A stretch of DNA of 64,000 bases from NCBI RefSeq assembly GCF_035046485.1, contig NC_085137.1:43641155-43705154 (forward strand), given 5' to 3'. The notes under the pieces were generated by a model that was not told where the DNA came from, made no database searches, and saw nothing but the letters and a program-made list of their open reading frames with translations. The position numbers were made by a program, and so were the translations under genes. This document shows, one piece after another, positions 42,456 through 53,506 of the stretch (position 1 is the stretch's first letter; the number at the start of each line of letters is the position of its first letter). Source of the DNA: Aedes albopictus. Lineage: Eukaryota > Arthropoda > Insecta > Diptera > Culicidae.

Positions 42456-43910
42456 ATGGGCGATGATGACGATGGCGGGGGTACGTCGTACCGCATCAAC
42501 GAAGCTTTGTTATTGGCATCGGACTGCTCGAGCCAACAAGGCGATATAAATGCTAACCCCTTTGATTCCCTTCACCCTGGTGCTTCTCAAATGGACACCA
42601 ACAGTAAATCTGTTTCGACGTCCCCCCGCCTCAAGGCCTACCCTCCCGACTATGGCGGGCCATATGTTGTTTTCTTCCGACCCAAAGGCAAACGTTTGAA
42701 CACCGTTCAAATCAGCAAGGATCTGACTAAGCGGTATTCTTCCGTTGTCTCCATTGACATGGTCGGTACAGCTAAGCTTCGGGTGACAGTAGGCGACCGA
42801 AAACACGCTAACGAGATTGTGGCCTGCGAGTTGTTTACACTTGAGTACTTCGTTTACCTTCCGAGCGCGTCGATAGAGATTTCGGGGAAGGTCGTCGACG
42901 CATCTTTGACCTGCGAAACGATCATGCAAGGCTGTGGTCGTTTCCATAACCCTTCTCTACCTCCTGTCCAGATACTGGATTGCCGGCAACTGCATTCGGT
43001 ATCCCAGGAGGGCGAGAAGAAGGTTTACACACCATCTGAAGAATTTTGCGTGACCTTCTCCGGATCTGCATTACCAGATCTGCTGGTGATTGGCAAACTT
43101 CGGCTACCTGTGAGGCTGTATGTACCGAAGGTAATGAATTGCATCAATTGCAAGCAGCTGGGCCACACCGCTCAGTACTGCAGCAATAAACCTCGCTGTG
43201 CAACATGCGGGGAGAGACATGTGGACGGTGCGTGTAAAACGCCGCCCAAGTGTGTTTATTGTGGCAGCGACCGTCCACATGATCTGATTGATTGCCCAAG
43301 GTACATACAGCAGAAAAAACATCAAAAACGATCGTTGCAGCAGCGATCACGGCGAAGCTACGCCGAAATGCTGAAAAAAGCTGCCCCGACCGTTGAATCT
43401 CGTAACATCTACTCGTCTTTATCTCTCGATGATCAGGGATCTGACTCTGAGGTCGGGGACGGGGTTCCCTTTGTTTTCAAGGGTGAAACGAGGAAACGGA
43501 TGAGGCTCCAGAGACCCACCAAAAAACCACGGAATCTGCCTAGCAGCGACCCCCAACCCACCATGACAAATTTGAAGAGTGGTAAGAAAGTCACAAAACG
43601 TTCCCCTCCGGGATTCAAAATCCAGGACGAACGAGACTTTCCATCACTCCCGGGAACATCTAAAATCCCAGATGCCCCACGTTTTTCGAATTCTCAACCG
43701 GAAAGACAGCATTCGGAGCACCAGGAGCAACCTCAGGGTGCGCCATTGTTTACGCTCTCTGGCATCGTAGACATCATCCTCAGCTTCTTCAATGCTTCAG
43801 ATTCCGTGAAGAACATTGTAAAAGGACTTCTTCCTTGTGTGACCCCTCTTTTGAAGCAGTTGGCTTCTAAAATGCCCCTCCTTGCGACAATCGTATCTTT
43901 CGATGGCTAA
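42456..43910 (+). CDS. I-clade LINE ORF1 (Gag-like RNA-binding protein)
   Basis: 484 residues. An N-terminal conserved stretch (YVVFFRPKGKRLNTVQISKDL, from about residue 71) fits the I-type ORF1 domain. Three zinc-knuckle-like CCHC/CCHC-type clusters follow at about 229-282 (CINCKQLGHTAQYC, CATCGERHVDGAC, CVYCGSDRPHDLIDC). A basic stretch (KKHQKRSLQQRSRR) and a low-complexity tail complete it. The protein is expected to coat the element RNA as a ribonucleoprotein for target-primed reverse transcription. The ATG has context CACAATGGG. The stop TAA overlaps the ORF2 start. Confidence 0.9.
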   Translation: MGDDDDGGGTSYRINEALLLASDCSSQQGDINANPFDSLHPGASQMDTNSKSVSTSPRLKAYPPDYGGPYVVFFRPKGKRLNTVQISKDLTKRYSSVVSIDMVGTAKLRVTVGDRKHANEIVACELFTLEYFVYLPSASIEISGKVVDASLTCETIMQGCGRFHNPSLPPVQILDCRQLHSVSQEGEKKVYTPSEEFCVTFSGSALPDLLVIGKLRLPVRLYVPKVMNCINCKQLGHTAQYCSNKPRCATCGERHVDGACKTPPKCVYCGSDRPHDLIDCPRYIQQKKHQKRSLQQRSRRSYAEMLKKAAPTVESRNIYSSLSLDDQGSDSEVGDGVPFVFKGETRKRMRLQRPTKKPRNLPSSDPQPTMTNLKSGKKVTKRSPPGFKIQDERDFPSLPGTSKIPDAPRFSNSQPERQHSEHQEQPQGAPLFTLSGIVDIILSFFNASDSVKNIVKGLLPCVTPLLKQLASKMPLLATIVSFDG

Positions 43911-46900
43911 TTTAACCACCGAGGTCGAAGATACGATTTCGGTTCTACACTGGAACTGTCGTAGTATTACACCGAAATTAGACGTTTTTAAATTTTTAGT
44001 TAACAATTTACAATGCGATGTTTTTGCACTATCCGAAACATGGCTGACACCTGATGTAACCTTACCTTTTCCCGATTATAATATCATTCGCCTTGATCGA
44101 TCTGACTCGTACGGAGGGGTGCTTCTAGGGATCAAGAAGCAGCACTCATTTTACAGAGTCGATTTTCATCCGATGACAGGCATTGAAGCCGTCGCATGTG
44201 AGGTGACTATCCGAGGTAAAACCCTCAGTGTTGCCTCCATATATCTTCCACCGAGAACTGCAATATCTCGCAGGGATCTCGCCCACATCTGCTCGGTTAT
44301 GCCCGAGCCTCGGCTGCTCATGGGAGATTTCAACTCCCATGGTACAGGCTGGGGGGAACTGTACGATGACAGCCGTTCAACGTTGATATATGACCTCTGC
44401 GACGACTTCAACATGACAATTTTGAATACCGGAGAAGTTACACGAGTGGCACCTCCAGCTCAAGATGGCAGCCCTAGAAACAGCCGATTAGACCTCTCAA
44501 TCTGTTCGAGCTCACTATCGCTGGAGTGTACATGGAAGGTTATCCAGGATCCTCATGGTAGTGATCATCTGCCGATTGTTGTTTCTATTTCCAATGGGTC
44601 ACATCAACCTCCATCTATCGACATCGCCTACGATCTCACCAAGCACATTGACTGGGAGAAGTACGCGGAAGCAATTATCGACGGTGAGCAATCGGTAGAA
44701 GTCCTTCCACCGCGGGAAGAGTATCAGTTTCTATCAGAACTGATCATCAGTAGCGCGCTTCAGGCACAACGTCGGCCAGTGCCAGGTCCTTCGGTTCGCA
44801 GGAAACCCCCAAATCCGTGGTGGGATAGCGAGTGTACAGAAATCTATCGCGAGAAATCCGCTGCGTTCAAAGCGTTTCGGAAACGCGGTTCGGTCGAAAA
44901 CTTCAAGCGGTTCGCTTCCCTTGAAAGCAAGTTCAAGAACTTGATCAAGGCGAAGAAAAGCGGTTACTGGCGTCGGTTCGTCGAGGGTTTGTCGCGCGAG
45001 ACTTCGATGAGAACTCTTTGGAACGTCGGTAGAAGAATGCGTAACGCGTCGTCGGTTAACGAGGATCGAGAAAGCTCTCCTCGGTGGATTCTCAAGTTCG
45101 CAAAAAAAGTTTGTCCAGATTCCGTACCCGTGGAGCGAATAATTCGTGACGTTTCCGAGGATAGAGACGATATGGATAGACCGTTTTCGATGATTGAATT
45201 CTCACTTGCTCTTCTTTCATGTAACAATTCCGCTCCAGGAATGGATCGAATTAAGTTCAACTTGCTTAAAAACCTCCCCGACGTGGCTAAGAGGCGCTTG
45301 TTGAACTTGTTCAATCAGTTCCTGGATAACAACATCATTCCGGATGATTGGAGGCAAGTGAGAGTGATAGCTATTCAAAAACCCGGTAAACCCGCGTCGG
45401 ATCATAATTCGTACCGTCCAATCGCGATGTTGTCTTGTCTACGGAAGTTGTTGGAGAAGATGATTCTCTTTCGACTGGACAAATGGGTTGAATCGAATGG
45501 CATGTTGTCAGATACACAATTTGGTTTCCGCAGAGGCAAAGGAACGAACGACTGTCTTGCGATGCTTTCTTCAGAAATTCAACTTGCCTTTGCGCAAAAG
45601 CAGCAAATGGGCTCAGTGTTTTTGGATATCAAGGGGGCTTTTGATTCAGTTTGTGTCGATGTTCTTTCCGACAAACTGCACGAAAGAGGCTTTTCACCAA
45701 TTATGAACAACTTTTTGTACAATTTGCTGTTTGAGAAGCAGATGAGCTTTGCTCATGGCGACTTGACAGTTTCACGAATTAGCTACATGGGTCTCCCCCA
45801 GGGTTCATGTTTAAGCCCCCTTCTTTACAATTTTTATGTCAGAGACATTGATGATTGTCTCATGGAAAATTGCACGTTAAGACAGCTTGCGGATGACTGT
45901 GTTGTTTCTGTGACGGGATCAATAGCAGTCGATCTGCAAGGACCACTACAGGATACTTTGGACAGTTTGTCTACTTGGGCTCTGAAGCTGGGTATCGAAT
46001 TCTCTCCGGAGAAAACTGAGATGGTTGTCTTTTCTAAAAAACACAAACCGGCTAAGTTTCCGCTCGTTCTAATGGGTAAGACAATCACTCATAGCATGTC
46101 TTCACAATACCTCGGCATCTGGTTTGACTCCAAATGCTCCTGGGGGAAGCACATTGTGTATCTGATACAGAAATGCCAAAAACGAATCAACTTTATGCGA
46201 ACTATTACCGGAACATGGTGGGGAGCACACCCGGAAGATCTGATCAGGCTGTACCAAACAACCATTCTGTCGGTTTTAGAATACGGTAGTTTTTGTTTTC
46301 AATCCGCGGCGAAAACACACTTGCTGAAGCTTCAACGGGTTCAGTACCGTTGCCTTCGGATCGCGTTAGGTTGCATGAACTCGACTCACACTATGAGTTT
46401 AGAGGTACTCGCTGGTGTACAGCCTCTGACAGACCGCTTTGCGGAGTTGTCATTCCGGTTCCTCATCCGATGCGAGGTTGTGAATCCGTTAGTCATAGAA
46501 AACTTCGAAAAGCTGCTCGAACAGAATCCCCAAACTCGTTTTATGAGTGTGTACTACTGGTACATGACGCTGGAGGTAAGCCCATCTCCGGTTAACACCA
46601 ATCGTGACAACTTCTCAGACTTCGACAGCTCCTCTGTGGATTTTGATCTCTCTATGAAGGATGAGATCACCGGTATACCGGAATCTTATCGTTCCATAGG
46701 TATTCCACAAATTTTTGCAAGTAAGTTCGGGCATGTTAGCGGGGCCAGACAGTTCTTCACAGATGGTTCCAAAACCGATGATTCGACTGGATTCGGTGTC
46801 TACAACGAATTTCATAGCGCCACCTTCATGCTTCAAAAGCCATGTTCGGTATACATTGCTGAGCTAGCGGCTATATACTACACCTTAGAGTACATTCGCA

Positions 46901-47598
46901 CTCTTCCACCTGAGCACTACTTCATTTTTACCGACAGTCTAAGCTCTCTGGAGGCTGTTCGGTCAATGAAACCGATGAAGCACTCAGCGTACTTCCTGAA
47001 TGGAATACGCCAAGTCTTGAGTGCTTTGTCCAAACGCTCATACATCATCACCATAGCTTGGGTCCCTTCACATTGCTCAATCCCGGGCAATGAGAAAGCG
47101 GACTCTCTGGCTAAGGTGGGCGCTAGCGAAGGCGATATTTACGAGCGTCAAATCGCCTTCGACGAATTTTTTGCATTGGCCCGTCAGGAGACCTTGATCA
47201 GCTGGCAACACAAATGGAGAGATGGAGAGATGGGTAGATGGTTGCACTCCATCATTCCACAGGTGTCGAAGAAGCCATGGTTCAAAGGGTTGGATTTAGG
47301 CCGCGATTTCATTCGTGTGATGTGTCGGTTGATGTCCAACCACTATTTGTTGAACGCACATACCTTTCGTATTGGACTCTCAGAAAGCAATCTCTGTGTC
47401 TGTGGCGTGGCTTACCAGGATATCGAACATGTCGTGTGGGGATGCAATGAGTATCGTGAGGTCAGATCTGAGCTGCATGAAATTCTCCGGGTCCGAGGTA
47501 AACAACAGAAACCCGTTAGAGAAGTGTTGGCAGGACTTGATTTGGAATACATGAACCTGATTTACCAGTTTTTGAAACGTGTTGATGTCAGAGTTTGA
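43903..47598 (+). CDS. I-clade LINE ORF2 (endonuclease, RT, RNase H)
   Basis: About 1231 residues from the ATG at 43903; the upstream 7 codons in frame have no ATG. The AP-type endonuclease has HWNCRSITPK, SETWL, GDFNSHG and SDHLPIV. The reverse transcriptase has YRPIAMLSC, FGFRRGKGTND, LDIKGAFDSV, GLPQGSCLSP and ADDC (about 663). RNase H has FTDGSK (about 953), ELAAIY, TDSLSS and HCSIPGNEKADSLAK. A CxC...HxxxxC motif (CVCGVAYQDIEHVVWGC) lies near the C terminus. All catalytic motifs are present. RNase H distinguishes it from jockey-type LINEs. It starts at ATGGCTAA, where TAA is the ORF1 stop, so reinitiation is the likely mode of translation. Confidence 0.93.
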   Translation: MANLTTEVEDTISVLHWNCRSITPKLDVFKFLVNNLQCDVFALSETWLTPDVTLPFPDYNIIRLDRSDSYGGVLLGIKKQHSFYRVDFHPMTGIEAVACEVTIRGKTLSVASIYLPPRTAISRRDLAHICSVMPEPRLLMGDFNSHGTGWGELYDDSRSTLIYDLCDDFNMTILNTGEVTRVAPPAQDGSPRNSRLDLSICSSSLSLECTWKVIQDPHGSDHLPIVVSISNGSHQPPSIDIAYDLTKHIDWEKYAEAIIDGEQSVEVLPPREEYQFLSELIISSALQAQRRPVPGPSVRRKPPNPWWDSECTEIYREKSAAFKAFRKRGSVENFKRFASLESKFKNLIKAKKSGYWRRFVEGLSRETSMRTLWNVGRRMRNASSVNEDRESSPRWILKFAKKVCPDSVPVERIIRDVSEDRDDMDRPFSMIEFSLALLSCNNSAPGMDRIKFNLLKNLPDVAKRRLLNLFNQFLDNNIIPDDWRQVRVIAIQKPGKPASDHNSYRPIAMLSCLRKLLEKMILFRLDKWVESNGMLSDTQFGFRRGKGTNDCLAMLSSEIQLAFAQKQQMGSVFLDIKGAFDSVCVDVLSDKLHERGFSPIMNNFLYNLLFEKQMSFAHGDLTVSRISYMGLPQGSCLSPLLYNFYVRDIDDCLMENCTLRQLADDCVVSVTGSIAVDLQGPLQDTLDSLSTWALKLGIEFSPEKTEMVVFSKKHKPAKFPLVLMGKTITHSMSSQYLGIWFDSKCSWGKHIVYLIQKCQKRINFMRTITGTWWGAHPEDLIRLYQTTILSVLEYGSFCFQSAAKTHLLKLQRVQYRCLRIALGCMNSTHTMSLEVLAGVQPLTDRFAELSFRFLIRCEVVNPLVIENFEKLLEQNPQTRFMSVYYWYMTLEVSPSPVNTNRDNFSDFDSSSVDFDLSMKDEITGIPESYRSIGIPQIFASKFGHVSGARQFFTDGSKTDDSTGFGVYNEFHSATFMLQKPCSVYIAELAAIYYTLEYIRTLPPEHYFIFTDSLSSLEAVRSMKPMKHSAYFLNGIRQVLSALSKRSYIITIAWVPSHCSIPGNEKADSLAKVGASEGDIYERQIAFDEFFALARQETLISWQHKWRDGEMGRWLHSIIPQVSKKPWFKGLDLGRDFIRVMCRLMSNHYLLNAHTFRIGLSESNLCVCGVAYQDIEHVVWGCNEYREVRSELHEILRVRGKQQKPVREVLAGLDLEYMNLIYQFLKRVDVRV

Positions 47599-48007
47599 TG
47601 TAGTACGTTCCTTGTTTTCGTTGTCCGCCTTTTGGTTTTGTTGTTCGCCCTGTCTGTCGTCACCCCCCTGCCGTTTGTCCTCTTCTTGTCGTTTTCTACC
47701 GATAAAGTCCTTTTTTTTTGGTTCCGTTACAGATATGGACAATTTGTCCCATCAATGTTTTAGTATAAGTTAGCAAATAATTTAGTTTTAAACCCTTAAA
47801 TCCCTCCTTCCCAATTTTATTTTATTTTTTTTTTCTCAATCCTTAACCTCGAAACAGCCGCGAGTACTTCGGCTTCCCAAACTAACATAGTTTTAAGGCA
47901 GTAATAAATTGTAAAATGTAAAACCATTGTAAAAACAAAAGATTTCGGCTCAGTTATGCCCATGTGGCGCCCGAGCCTCCCAAATAAACGAACAAGTAAA
48001 AAAAACA

Positions 48008-50582
48008 AATGTCCATGTCGTCCACAAAGCACTCAAATTGGTCGGATTTTGTGAAAATCGTTCCCCGGCTGTTGAGCCAGCATCATACCTTCCAGAGCGA
48101 TGTTGAAAAGTAGATATGAGAGTCCATCACCTTGTCGCAGTCCCCGGCGAGATTCGAATGAACTGGATAGTTCACCCGGAATCCTTACGCAGTTTTGCAC
48201 AGCGTCTATCGTTGCTTTAATCAGTCCAGTCTAGTCAGCTTCCCAAAAAATCCGTTTTGTCAATGATTTTTCATAGCCCTATGCGGTCGAACCTGTTGTA
48301 TGTCGATGAGCAGGTGATGCGTTGGAACCTGGTATTCACGACACTTCTGGAGGATTTGCCGTACGGTGAAGATCTGGTCCGTTGTCGACCGGTTATCGAT
48401 AAAGCCGGCTTGATATCCTCCCTCGAACTCATTCTTTCCAAGTGTCAGAAGACGAAAGACGATCCGGGAAGATTCAAAATAGTGATCGCTCAGAAGTTCT
48501 CACATTCCAAATGGTCGCCTTTCTAGTGAATGGGGCAGATTACCCCTTCCTTGCACTCCTCCGGTAGCTGTTCGGTTTCCCAGATCCTGACCATCAACCG
48601 GTGCAGACAGGTGGCTAACTTTTATGGGCTCATCTTGATGAGTTCCGCTGCGATACCATCCTTATCAGCTGCTTTGTGGGTTTTGAGCTAATGAATGGCA
48701 TCCTTAACGACCCTCAGCGTGGGAGTTGGTTCATTTCCGTCCTCCGCTGCACTGGCGTCGTCGTTTCCTCCGTTGCCGTGAGCTCCCGTGCCCACGTTCT
48801 CCACGCCGTTCAGGTGCTGATCGAAGTGCTGCTTCCACCTTTCGATCACCTCACATCCGTCCGTCAAGAGGCCTCCGTCTTTATCCCTGCATATTTCAGC
48901 TCGCGGCACGAAGCCGTTGCGGGATGCGTTGAGCTTCTGATAGAACTTCCGTGTTTCTTGGGAACGGCACAGCAGTTCCATTTCTTCACACTCCGCATCT
49001 TCCAGGCGGCGCTTTTTCTCCCGAAAGAGGCGGGTCTGCTTTTTCCGTTTCTGTTTGTAACGTTCCACGTTCTGTCGAGTCCCTTGCTGCAGCATTACCG
49101 CCCTCGCTGCGTTCCTCTCCTCCAAAACCGTTCTGCACTCTTCGTCGAACCATTCATTCCGTCGAATCCGTTCCACGTACCCGATGAGGCTCTCGGCTGC
49201 GTCGTTGATGGCTGCTTTCACTGTACTCCAGCAGTCCTATAGAGGAGGCTCATTGAGCTCGCTCTCGTCTGGCAACGCGGCTTCGAGATTCTGCGCGTAT
49301 GCTGAGGCGACATCCGGTTGCTTCAGTCGCTCTAGGTTGTACCGTGGCGGTCGCCGGTACCGTACATTGTTGATGACGGAGAGTTTTGGGCGCAGTTTGA
49401 CCATCACCAGATAGTGGTCGGAGTCGATGTTGGCGACACGATAGGTCCTGACGTCGATAATGTCGGAGGCGGGCCGTCCGTCAATCAGAACGTGGTCGAT
49501 TTGAGTTTCCATCTGTTGTGGTGATCTCTAGGTGTAGCGATAAGGGAGGCTGTGTTGGAAAAAGGTGCTACGTATGGTCATATTTTTGGATGCGGTGAAA
49601 TCAATGAAACGTAGGCCGTTTTCCTTCGTCTGCTGGTGGGCGCTGAACTTACCAATCATCGGTCTGAATTCCTCCTCTTGGCCTACCTGAGCGTTCAAAT
49701 CTCCTATGATGATCTTGACGTCGTGGCTTGGGCAGCGATCGTACTCGCGTTCAAACTTCGCGTAAAACGCGTCCTTGTCATCATCAGTACTTCCGGAGTG
49801 TGGGCTGTGTACGTTTATTATGCTGAAGTTTAAGAATCGGCCCTTGATCCTCAACCTGCATATTCTTTCGTCGATCAGCCACCAACTGATCACGCGCCTC
49901 TGCATATCACCCATCACGATGAAAGTTTTTCCCAGCTCGCGTGTGTTGCCGCAGCTTTGGTAGATGGTATGATTACCTCTAAACCTTCGCACCATGGATC
50001 CTGTCCAACACACCTCCTGCAGCGTTACGATGCCGAACCCATGGTCCTTCAGTAGATCGGCGAGTATGCGGGTGCTCCCAAAGAAGTTGAGAGATCGGCA
50101 GTTCCACGTACCGAGATTTCAATCGAAAGTCCTTTTTGTTCGCTGGGGTCATTGCCGTTGGTCTCGGTTCGTATTATTCTGATGCTGATTTTCCGTTACA
50201 ATGAGTTTTTACGGCTGGCTCGTAGGGCCTGACACCAACACACCAACCCCTTACTATCCGGAGGACCATAGTGCACAGTTGAGCGTAGAGTCCTTCTCTG
50301 GCACTCGGACGTTGATCAGCCGCCCCTAACATGGGAATCAGACGCTGCTGTGAGCCGCTCCTTTTGGAGAACAGACGCTCAGGTTTACCGAAGCAAACCC
50401 CCCTTCCCTGTCAGCCTACGACCAAAGTTCCCACCGGGGTTTCTTACCCGATCTTCCCTAAGGTTGCTCGTAGTTTACAGCCGGTACCACACGGGGGTAG
50501 GGATAGGAATTGCTGAGCAGAGGCTAGTGGATCACAATGGGATCTGTATTGCGCAGCATATCCAGCCTTTATCCACGTTGTC
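48008..50582 (-). pseudogene. RTE-type LINE, 5' part (5'UTR, endonuclease, first part of RT), decayed
   Basis: The minus strand runs from a 5' region (about 50582 to 50180) into an endonuclease (QEVCWTGS, IINVHSPH, IIGDLNAQVG, IDHVLIDGRP, DSDHYLV), a linker (EWFDEECRTVLEERNAAR) and the RT start (AAINDAAES; VIERWKQHF; further RT near 48130-48420). In-frame stops interrupt it near 49528 (probably from a Trp codon), near 49237, at about 48688 and later. The copy is therefore inactive. The plus-strand frames here (such as 48676-49242) are shadows. Sequence at 48008-48019 is the right copy of the I-LINE duplication, and the RT continues at 41760. Confidence 0.85.
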
Positions 50583-50658
50583 ACTGCCGTTCTACGCATA
50601 ATTGTCTCATGTTATATGAGATTCCCATATAACATGGGACAATTGGGCGTAGAACGGT
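50583..50658. mobile_element. 76 bp hairpin mini-element, type A, copy 2
   Basis: ACTGCCGTTCTACGC at the left and GCGTAGAACGG at the right, with CATGTTATATGAGATTCCC and its near complement inside. It is the same element as 1254-1332, with the right tip changed. It sits at the 5' boundary of the RTE element. Confidence 0.75.
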
Positions 50659-51381
50659 CGTTGATAAAGTCTCGCTATTTGAACTCACTTTTTTCCTCAA
50701 AAGCGCATATCTTACGAAAGTTGGCGAACTCTTTGGCAATTACATTGACTTCTTTAAAAAAAAAAAAAAACAATAAATTGAAAAAAGACAAAAAGGGTAG
50801 AAGGAACATTTCAAAAAAGGATTATTTCGCATTACCAGCGATTCTTAAAAAAAGTATATGTTTCCTTACTTCCAGAAGGCGTTCTCCCACGAGTATCTAC
50901 AGAGATTCTTTCACAGAATCCTGAGTTTCTTCGGGGTTATTTTTAGGAAATCTTAAGAAATGTTTCTATGCAGTCACATGTAACTTCAACAAACCTTCTT
51001 GTAGTTTCCCCCAAAAAGTTGTTTCTGGGTTTCTCTAGATTATTTCGCACCATTTCGGTTGGTTATCTATTGGAAATCAATGAGAATTATTCAAAGAAAG
51101 AGTTTCTAACCCCTGGGATTTATTCAGAGGTTCTTTCTTGGATCAACCCTAATGTCCCTTTTTAAATTCCTTTTGGATTTTCTTCGGAGATTCTTTAAGG
51201 AAATCCACCAGGGATCGGAACTCATTAAAACAATAATTCTGGGATTTAACCAAGACTTGATGGTGAAATTCCTCCAAGAATTGCTTTTAAGATTCACCAA
51301 GATGCTCCTTCCGAATTTTTTAAAGCAGTTTTCCGATTTTTCAGAATTTCCTGCGGGAATTCTTCCCAGATTTCATCTGTA
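50659..51381. repeat. degenerate GGAATTCC array
   Basis: From about 50870, words such as TTCTTCGG, ATTCTTTAAGG and CCTCCAAGAATT indicate a decayed array. 50980-51190 is similar to 34005-34200 over a non-repetitive stretch (GAGTTTCTAACCCCTGG, AATGTCCC). The first 200 bases are A-rich. Confidence 0.6.
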
Positions 51382-53122
51382 CCCAAGTAACAATTGAAAA
51401 TCATTAATAAGCATGTCAGTTCATTAAATGTGCTACAAAGGCGCCGACCGTTGTACAATAGTTTATGTTAAATAAAATGGCGAATAAATGTTTCATGCAG
51501 TGGAAACTGCACGTTTGTTAAAGCATATTTCTGCTCATTGAATAACCAATGGTATAAAAGTTTAAGGACAGTTGCTTAGGTATTCACATCATCTGTCTAA
51601 CAGTGCTCTAATAATGATAGAATATAGACTGCTTCCGACGTATTAGATGTCGTTATTCCACATAAGATCTTCAATGGAACAAGTAGCTTATTTAAAATTT
51701 AACAACTTTTGCTTGATCATTTTATTCAACTACACTGATATAGTTCAACAACAAGATGTTACCATATTTCTTTAATACAAATGTTACACTTTTATTCAAG
51801 CAATGTTGATTAGCAGTGGTACTGTGTCACTTAATTATCGTTGTTCGCCCTGCTTCTTTTTGCAAACACGATCGTTGATTAGGAGCCTAAAAAGAGCAAC
51901 CGCGGTTACAAGCATGAAGACCAAACAAACTTCTTGCTGCAGCTCACCTTTTACACTACACGCTCCAACAACAGCAAAATCGGGAACAAAAAACACCAGA
52001 AAAAGCAGCTGAAGTGGATCCTGGGCGGCTCCTCTGTTTGGTATTGACAATCTACTCTATCCACTTTGGTGCCACCGGTCAAACCGGGTTTATCTTCCTT
52101 ATGTTCATATCTTATAGCTGCCTGGAGATATACACAAGTTTTACACATTCTCCTCCCGATAGCAGTGAAAATAAATAAAGTTCACTTGTTTGGACGTTCA
52201 AATAGAAAAAGTTCGAAGCGATACCAATCTTACAACACAACACCGTGAACTACTGACAGACTAGCGAAATAATTAGCATGCATGCCTTATGATTTAACGT
52301 TGCGGTTACAGTTATTCAAACATTGATCAACTTCATTGTTTATGAAGACAATTAGTTGAATGAAATATTTAAGCAATGTTTAAGCAGCATATGTTCGGTA
52401 ATCTATTCGACTCAGGGATTGAATATTTTTATACTGCTTAAAATCTGCCAATTCATGTTATTCGGATTGAAGCAGAGCGGATACAAAAGAGTGTGAACCC
52501 AAAGATCCAGAGTTCGAGTCTTTCCATTGATGTGATTTTTCCCATAAAATGTAATAAAATAAATATGTTGGGGGTACATAATCAGAGAGAGATGTTCCAG
52601 ACACAAATGCAGAAATGCAGAAACTTGAATCATTTTATCATTTTATTATTACAATGATATTGAAGAAACGTTTAAGAATCGTTTTTGTAGCAATTAAAAC
52701 CATATCTATAAATAGAAATAAATTAGTTAATTACCATATCTATAATTAGAAATAAATAAAGTTGTATCACGGCTCCAGCATGTTTTGACTGTATTATGGT
52801 GGAATAAATATCGAAGAAAGCTTGTTATTATGCACTATGCTGCTAGTGCACAATAATGGTTTCTAGAACCATTCTTAAATGATTAAACAAATAGCGTCAT
52901 ACAACATTGTTTAATAAACGTTGAAGAAAAGTTAATGGTTTTTGTGATAAACATTCATTTCATCGTGCTTATAGAACGGTTGACGTTGAATAGATTTTCA
53001 TTTTTGGGCGAACAAGAGTTGAAGAACAGTTTTATTTCAAAATTATTCAAATATATTTAATACGACTTCCAGTTTAATAACGTTGCTTTGAGAAACATTT
53101 CTTAAAGCAAAAATTGTTCTCC
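51382..53122. mobile_element. non-coding element with CCCAAGTAACAATT start, copy 3
   Basis: Begins CCCAAGTAACAATT inside the array. A degenerate right end is likely near 53109-53122 (AATTGTTCTCC), where array-like sequence resumes. AT-rich interior, no transposase-like frame. Confidence 0.4.
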
Positions 53123-53221
53123 TGCAATTCTTCAAAAAAATTTTTTACTAGTATTTTTCCATGATATCCTTCTGGAACTCGACCAAAATTGATCCAGCAA
53201 TTCTTTGTATGATTCCTGCAA

Positions 53222-53384
53222 GGGGCTGTCCATTAATTACGTAAGGGTTTATGGGGGAAGGGGGTATCTGAGAAATCTTACGCGCCATACAAAAATGTTC
53301 AGGATCTCATACAAAAAATCTTACAAGGGGGGGAGAGGGTGTCCAAAAATCGAGAAAAAGTTACGTAAGAAATGGACAGACCCC
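53222..53384. mobile_element. 163 bp MITE, GGGGCTGTCCAT type
   Basis: Left end GGGGCTGTCCATTAATTACG and right end ACGTAAGAAATGGACAGACCCC are inverted with a few changes. A related decayed sequence may lie near 5750-5870. No coding content. Confidence 0.7.
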
Positions 53385-53506
53385 AAGAGTCCAGGAGGAA
53401 TTCTCCAGATGCTTCTGAAAGACCTAGAGGAGTTATTTATTTTGTAAGCCCTCCTGATGTTCGTTACAGATATATTTCAGGAGTTGTTTCTGGGAATTTT
53501 TCAGAA

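Larger units (their letters stand above)
41761..48007 (+). mobile_element. complete I-clade LINE inserted in the RTE element
   Basis: 6247 bp, flanked by the 12 bp duplication AATGTCCATGTC (41749-41760 and 48008-48019). It has a 695-base GC-rich 5' untranslated region, two open frames overlapping by 8 bases, and a 3' region with AATAAA and an A-rich end. Endonuclease, RT, RNase H and a C-terminal CCHC-like motif in ORF2 together with knuckles in ORF1 indicate the I clade. Full length plus open frames make it potentially active. Confidence 0.92.

Noticed and set aside
43882..43902. Longer ORF2 start in the I-clade LINE
   Set aside because: Begins at TTG; the first ATG is at 43903 and overlaps the ORF1 stop in a typical reinitiation arrangement.
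48676..49242. 188-codon plus-strand frame
   Set aside because: Shadow of the RTE coding strand, which carries the recognisable endonuclease-RT linker.
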